Positions 58,298 through 64,000 of a DNA stretch of 64,000 nt are shown piece after piece. Origin of the DNA: Aegilops tauschii subsp. strangulata (taxonomy: Eukaryota > Streptophyta > Magnoliopsida > Poales > Poaceae); assembly GCF_002575655.3 (NCBI RefSeq), contig NC_053035.3:503842601-503906600 (forward strand), given 5' to 3'. The translations under genes were made by a program, and so were the position numbers. Positions within the stretch are counted from its first letter, which is position 1. Every line of letters begins with the position of its first letter. Under the pieces are notes generated by a model. It was not told where the DNA came from, searched no databases, and saw only the letters and a program-made list of their open reading frames with translations.

Positions 58298-60319
58298 TTA
58301 CTTACCGTACCACTCCTTTTCGGAGTCTGAAACGTTCTGGAAAGTGTCCCTTATATATTCCTCCGGGGTTATGGTCTCAATAATATTAGTTTCAACATTT
58401 ATAGGATTACCTGAGATATAATGTTTGATTCTTTGACCGTTCACCACCTTCGGATTTGTGCCTTCGAAGTTGTTGATTTTTATGGCACCGGAACGATAGA
58501 CCTCCTCGATAACGTAAGGACCTTCCCACTTAGAGAGAAGTTTTCCTGCAAAAAATCTTAAACGAGAGTTGAATAGCAACACATAATCACCTACATTAAA
58601 TTCTCGCTTTTGTATTCTTTTGTCATGCCATCTTTTAACTTTTTCTTTGAACAGCTTGGCATTCTCATGGGCTTGGGCTCTCCATTCATCAAGTGAGCTA
58701 ATATCAAATAACCTCTTCTCACCGGCAAGTTTGAAATCATAGTTGAGCTCTTTAATAGCCCAATATGCCTTATGTTCAAGTTCGAGAGGTAAGTGACATG
58801 CTTTTCCATAAACCATCTTATACGGAGACATACCCATAGGATTTTTATATGCAGTTCTATAGGCCCATAATGCATCATCATGTTTCTTGGACCAGTTCTT
58901 CCTAGATCTATTAACAGCCTTTTGCAAAATTAATTTGAGCTCTCTATTGCTCAACTCTACTTGACCACTAGACTGAGGGTGATAAGGAGATGCAATTCTA
59001 TGATTAACATCATACTTAGCAAGCATTTTACGAAAGGCACCATGAATAAAATGTGAACCACCATCAGTCATTAAATATCTAGGGACTCCAAACCTCGGAA
59101 AAATAACTTCTTTAAGCATCTTAATAGAGGTGTTATGATCAGCACTACTAGTTGGAATAGCTTCTACCCACTTAGTAATGTAATCAACAACAACTAAAAT
59201 ATGTGTATATCCATTAGAGGCAGGAAAAGGTCCAATATAATCAAAGCCCCAAACATCAAATGGTTCAATAATAAGAGAATAATTCATAGACATTTCTTGA
59301 CGTCTACTAATATTACCAATTCTTTGACATTCATCACAAGACAAGACAAACTTACGAGCATCTTTGAAGAGAGTAGGCCAATAAAAACCGGATTGCAATA
59401 CCTTATGTGCAGTTCTATCTCCAGCGTGGTGTCCTCCATATGGTTCGGAGTGACACTTGCGTAGGATCTGTTCCTGTTCATGCTCAGGTACACAATGTCT
59501 AATAACACCATCTACTCCTTCTTTATAAAGGTGTGGTTCATCCCAGAAGTAATGTCTTAAATCATAAAAGAACTTTTTCTTTTGCTGGTATGTGAAACTA
59601 GGTGGTATAAATTTAGCAACAATGTAATTAGCATAATCAGCATACCATGGAGCAGCACAAGAAGCATTAATGACCGCTAATTGTCCATCAGGAAAGCTAT
59701 CATCAATAGGTAGTGGGTCATCAAGAACATTCTCTAACCTAGACAAGTTGTTTGCAACGGGGTTCTCAGCTCCCTTTCTATCAATAATATGCAAATCAAA
59801 TTCTTGGAGCAAGAGGACCCATCTAATAAGTCTAGGCTTAGCATCTTTCTTTTCCATAAGATATTTAATAGCAGCATGATCAGTGTGAATAGTAACTTTA
59901 GAATCAACAATGTAACTTCTGAACTTATCACAAGCAAATACAACTGCTAAGAATTCTTTTTCAGTAGTAGCATAATTTCTCTGGGTAGTATCAAGAGTTT
60001 TACTAGCATACTGGATAACATTTAATTTCTTATCAACTCTTTGCCCTAGAACAACACCTACAGCATAATCACTAGCATCACACATCATTTCAAAGGGTAA
60101 ATTCCAATCAGGTGGCTGAACAATAGGTGCAGTGATCAAAGCTTTCTTAAGTATTTCAAATGCTTCTACACAATCATCATCAAAGACAAAAGGAATATCT
60201 TTTTGCAATAAATTAGTCAGAGGCCTAGAGATTTTAGAAAAGTCCTTAATGAACATCCTATAAAAACCAGCATGACCAAGGAAACTTCTTATACCTTTAA
60301 TGTCCTTGGGACATGGCAT
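58298..60319 (-). pseudogene. pol: RT end, RNase H and integrase of Athila-like Gypsy element
   Basis: Starts in the RT thumb ([19 protein letters not shown]). The RNase H shows [29 protein letters not shown] and [11 protein letters not shown], with [15 protein letters not shown] at its end. The integrase finger is [18 protein letters not shown] with CDECQR. The catalytic core shows [17 protein letters not shown] and [12 protein letters not shown]. The C-terminal part has [17 protein letters not shown] and [11 protein letters not shown]. The frame is open for 673 codons, but it lacks its own start because the preceding RT is in another frame. Confidence 0.9.
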
Positions 60320-62436
60320 CTTTTCAATCGCATCAACTTTAGCTTTATCAACTTCAATACCTCTTTCAGAAATTTTATGCCCAAGACAATGCCTTCATTA
60401 ACCATAAAGTGGCACTTTTCCCAATTCAAGACGAGACTAGTGTCTTCACATCTCTGCAAAACTCGATTAAGGTTGCTCAAGCAATCATCAAAAGAGGATC
60501 CATAAACGGAGAAATCATCCATGAATACCTCACAAATCTTTTCACAAAAGTCAGAGAATATAGCCATCATACATCTTTGAAAGGTAGCAGGTGCATTACA
60601 TAAACCAATAGGCATACGTCTATAAGCAAAGGTACCGAAAGGGCAAGTAAAAGTGTTTTTTGATTGATCCTCCGCCGACACAGGTATTTGAGAGAAACCA
60701 GAATAACCATCTAGAAAGCAGAAATGTGTATGTTTGGACAGTCTTTCTAGCATTTGATCAACAAAAGGTAAAGGGTAATGATCTTTCTTATTAGCTTTAT
60801 TTAATTTGCGGAAATCAATTACCATCCTATAACCTGTAATAATTCTTTGCGGAATCAATTCATCTTTATCATTAGGAACAACAGTAATACCTCCCTTCTT
60901 AGGAACGCAATGGACATGACTTACCCAATCACTATCAGCAACGGGATAAATTATACCTGCCTCTAGGAGCTTCAGTATCTCCTTCCTTACCACTTCTTTC
61001 ATCTTAGAATTTAACCGTCGTTGAGGATCTCTAACTGGTTTGTCATCTTTCTCCAATTTTATTTTGTGTTGGCATAGAGTGGGACTAATGCCCTTAAGAT
61101 CATCCAGAGTATATCCAATAGCAGCACAGTGCTTCTTCAGAGTTTTCAATAATATTTCCTCTTCTTGCTTTGAAAGGTTAGCACTAATAATAACAGGATA
61201 TATCTTCTTTTCATCAAGATAAGCATATTTAAGATTATCAGGTAAGGGTTTGAGCTCAAACACGGGATCACCCTTGGGTGGAGGAGGATCCCCTAGGATT
61301 TCAATAGGTAAGTTGTGTTTCAAAATAGGACCCTGTTGAAGGAATACTTCATCTATTTCCCTTCTTTCATTCATAAGCATATCATTTTCATGGTCTAGCA
61401 AATATTGTTCTAACGGATCAGTAGGAGGTACGGCAATAGAAGCAAGACCAATAATTTCATCCTTACTAGGCAATTCTTTATCACGGGGTTGTCTACGAAA
61501 CTTAGCAAAATTAAACTCATGTTTCATATCCCCCAAGCCAATTGTGACAACATCCTTTACACAATCAATCTTAGCATTGACAGTGTTCAAGAAGGGTCTA
61601 CCAAATATAATGGGACAAAAGCTATCTTGTGGGGAACCAAGAACAAGAAAATCAGCAGGATATTTAACTTTCCCACACAAGACTTCGACATCTCTAACAA
61701 TCCCAAATGGATTAATAGTATATCTATTGGCAAGCTTAATTGTAACATCAATATCTTCTAATTCAGCGGGTGCAATATCATGCATAATTTCTTTGTATAA
61801 GGAAAAAGGTATTGCACTAGCACTTGCACCCATATCACATAAGCCATGATAACAATGATCTCCTATTTTAATAGAAATAACAGGCATGCCTACAACAGGT
61901 CTATGTATCTTAGCATCGGGTTTAGCAATATTAGCAGCTTCACCACAGTAGTAAATAACATGCCCATCTATATTATCATCCAAGAGATCATTAACCATAG
62001 CAATACTAGGTTCAACTTTAATTTGCTCAGGGGGTGTATATGTTCTAGTATTACTCTTACGAACCACAGTTGAAGCTCTAGCATGATCCTTTATCCTAAC
62101 AAGAAAAGGTGGTTTCTCAACATAAGTAGTAGGAACAATAGGATCATTATAAGTGATAGTCTTTTCTTCAACTGTAATAGGTGCAACTACTTTTACTTCA
62201 GTGGGAGGATTATGTTTAAACCACTTCTCCTTAGGGAGATCAACATGAGCAGCAAAAGATTCATAGAAAGAAGCTACTATCTCATAGTCAAGTCCATATT
62301 TAGCGCTAAATCCATGAAAAGCATCGGTATCCATAAAAGATTTAACACAATCAAACTTAGGTGTCATACCTGACTCCTTACCATCGTCGAAACCCCAATC
62401 TTCAGAGTTGCGTTTAATTCTTCCAATAAATCCCAC
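60289..62436 (-). pseudogene. pol: Protease and reverse transcriptase of Athila-like Gypsy element
   Basis: The protease part shows HGLCDMGASASAIPFSLY. A linker leads to the RT: SDWVSHVHCVPKKGGIT, YRMVIDFRKLNKANKKDHYP, FLDGYSGFSQIPV and the catalytic FMDD in VFMDDFSVYGSS. After NEGIVLG a 1-base loss near 60386 changes the frame and the open part ends at 60289. The next part of the RT continues in another frame. The gag frame is left near 62430. Confidence 0.88.
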
Positions 62437-63038
62437 TTGAATTCAGTAGTCTTCAGCATATAAGAACTAGCACAGGAAGTATCGAGCATGGTGCGCTCAT
62501 TGAGAGGAAGTCGAGCATAAAATTTTTGAATAATCATTTCTCTAGAGAGCTCATGATTGGGGCATGAATATAACATTGACTTAAGCCTCCCCCAAGCTTG
62601 AGCGATGCTTTCTCCTTCGCGAGGCCAGAAATTATATATGTAATTACGATCACGATGAACAAGATGCATAGGATAGAACTTCTGGTGAAATTCCAACTTC
62701 AATCGTTTATAGTTCCAAGATCCCGTATCATCACATAGCTTATACCATGTCAATGCGTCTCCCTTCAAAGATAAAGGGAAGACCTTCCTCTTAACAACAT
62801 CATCGGGAATACCTGCAAGCTTAAATAATCCAAAAACTTCATCCACAAAGATAAGGTGTAAATCGGGATGCAATGTTCCATCTCCTGCAAAGGGATTAGC
62901 TAGCAGTTTCTCTATCATACCCGAAGGAATCTCAAAGTAAACATTTTCAATAGGTTCAGTAGGTTGAGGAGCAATTCTTTGCTCTACTGGTCGGGGCGAA
63001 GATGCCCCGAACAAGCCCCTCAAAGGATTAATTTCCAT
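62364..63038 (-). pseudogene. gag: gag of Athila-like Gypsy element
   Basis: The likely start is ATG at 63038 (MEINPLRGLFGAS). The capsid core shows FKLAGIPDDVVKRKVFPLSL, GDALTWYKL, LKLEFHQKFYP and GESIAQAWGRLKSML, a typical Retrotrans_gag pattern. Near 62430 a 1-base change moves the open frame, so gag is cut from the protease part that should follow. A polypurine-type motif (62587-62600) lies in this coding sequence. Confidence 0.85.
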
Positions 63039-63114
63039 AGTAACAAGTGACAGAAATATCAGCACACTATATAAACGTTTCCTTACCAAGTTCCACTCAC
63101 CAAAGGCGCTTCAC

Positions 63115-63132
63115 TCCCCGGCAACGGCGCCA
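63115..63132 (-). promoter_or_regulatory. Primer binding site, tRNA-Asp type
   Basis: The minus strand reads TGGCGCCGTTGCCGGGGA, an 18-base complement to the 3' end expected for plant tRNA-Asp, 11 bases inside the LTR. Confidence 0.85.
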
Positions 63133-63143
63133 GAATAGAGTCT

Positions 63144-64000
63144 TGATGACCCACAAGTATAGGGGATCTATCGTAGTCCTTTCGATAAGTAAGAGTGTCG
63201 AACCCAACGAGGAGCAGAAGGAAATGACAAGCGGTTTTCAGTAAGGTATTCTCTGCAAGCACTGAAATTGTAGGTGATAGATAGTTTTGTGATAAGATAA
63301 TTTGTAACGGGTAACAAGCGATGAAAGTAAATAAAGTGCAGCAAGGTGGCCCAATCCTTTTTGTAGCAAAGGACAACCCTGGACAATTTCTTATAATGAG
63401 AAAAGCGCTCCTGAGGACACATGAGAATTATCGTCAAGCTAGTTTTCATCACGCTCATATGATTCACGTTCGGTACTTTGATAATTTGATATGTGGGTGG
63501 ACCGGTGCTTGGGTACTGCCCTTACTTGGAAAAGCATCCCACTTATGATTAACCCCTATTGCAAGCATCCGCAACTACAAAAGAAGTATTAAGGTAAACC
63601 TAACCATAGCATGAAACTAGTGGATCCAAATCAGCCCCTTACAAAGCAACGCATAAACTAGGGTTTAAGCTTCTGTCACTCTAGCAACCCATCATCTACT
63701 TATTACTTCCCAATTCCTTCCTCTAGGCCCAAATAATGGTGAAGTGTCATGTAGTCGACGTTCACATAACATCACTAGAGGAGAGACAACATACATCTCA
63801 TCAAAATATCGAACGAATACCAAATTCACATGACTACTAATAGCAAGACTTCACCCATGTCCTCAGGAACAAACGTAACTACTCACAAAGCATATTCATG
63901 TTCATGATCAGAGGAGTATTAATATGCATTAAGGATCTGAACATATGATCTTCCACCAAATAAACCAACTAGCATCAACTACAAGGAGTAATCAACACTA
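63144..64000 (-). repeat. 5' LTR of Athila-like Gypsy element, partial
   Basis: The first 857 bases of the plus-strand copy, starting TGATGACCCACAAG. It continues outside the window. Confidence 0.95.

Larger units (their letters stand above)
54527..64000 (-). mobile_element. Autonomous-type Gypsy (Athila-like) retrotransposon, right LTR incomplete
   Basis: LTRs at 54527-56048 and 63144 to beyond 64000 flank the primer site, gag, protease-RT, RNase H-integrase, a small extra gene and a polypurine tract, all read on the minus strand. Over the 857 bp of LTR visible twice I count about 18 differences by eye (about 2%). Two 1-base shifts break gag-pol. It inserted into internal sequence of the pol-less array at 54526. 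Confidence 0.93.

Noticed and set aside
58298..63089. Programmed frameshifts between gag, RT and integrase of the Athila-like element
   Set aside because: Each break looks like a single-base gain or loss inside ordinary coding sequence, without a slippery site I could see, so decay is simpler.

Overview
The window is a block of nested transposable elements from a large grass genome, almost certainly Triticeae (wheat, Aegilops, rye or barley). The basis is three long terminal repeats (LTRs) of the BARE-1/WIS/Angela Copia family, two Gypsy families with a tRNA-Asp-type primer site, a CACTA transposon with TNP2 transposase, and plant L1-type LINEs. I see no intact host gene, rRNA, CRISPR or bacterial feature. 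Family names below Angela/BARE-1 level are left open because I could not search a repeat library.

Layout. 1-8371: 5' half (minus strand) of a Tat-lineage Gypsy element with two RNase H domains, one LTR (7901-8371), a single-frame gag-pol broken by stops, and an antisense intron-containing additional gene (164-1932). It is inserted in a plus-strand LINE whose 3' end survives at 8372-9858. 9859-11587: unassigned sequence with a (TA)27 tract. 11600-21316: a long minus-strand LINE with 12-bp target-site duplications (TSDs), split in ORF1 by a solo Angela LTR (18024-19751, TSD gatac). 21317-27681: a degraded coiled-coil gene-like sequence, a tRNA-like module, AT-rich sequence, a diverged ~300-bp tandem repeat, a 1.2-kb Harbinger-like element with a GC-rich core, and a long hairpin repeat.

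27682-46841: a CACTA transposon (3-bp TSD cac) with TNP2 transposase, a second gene ending in an Ulp1-like domain, and a small viroplasmin-domain/transmembrane protein. A complete Angela Copia element (31129-39877, TSD ttttt) is inserted in the second gene. 46905-54526: an LTR-internal-LTR-internal array of a pol-less Gypsy element. 54527-64000: an autonomous Gypsy element whose right LTR runs off the window, inserted in that array.

How the parts relate. Nearly every coding unit is broken by one or a few stops or 1-bp shifts, so the elements look fairly young but dead. The pol-less array and the autonomous Gypsy share primer-site type, polypurine-tract type and untranslated sequence, so they look like a dependent/helper pair. 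The right LTR of the full-length Angela is a mosaic: a ~0.65-0.8 kb tract matches the solo LTR 20 kb away instead of its own partner LTR, which points to gene conversion. I found no clearly new biological system. The best leads are that conversion tract, the spliced antisense gene, the CACTA cargo and the repeated internal polypurine-tract motifs.
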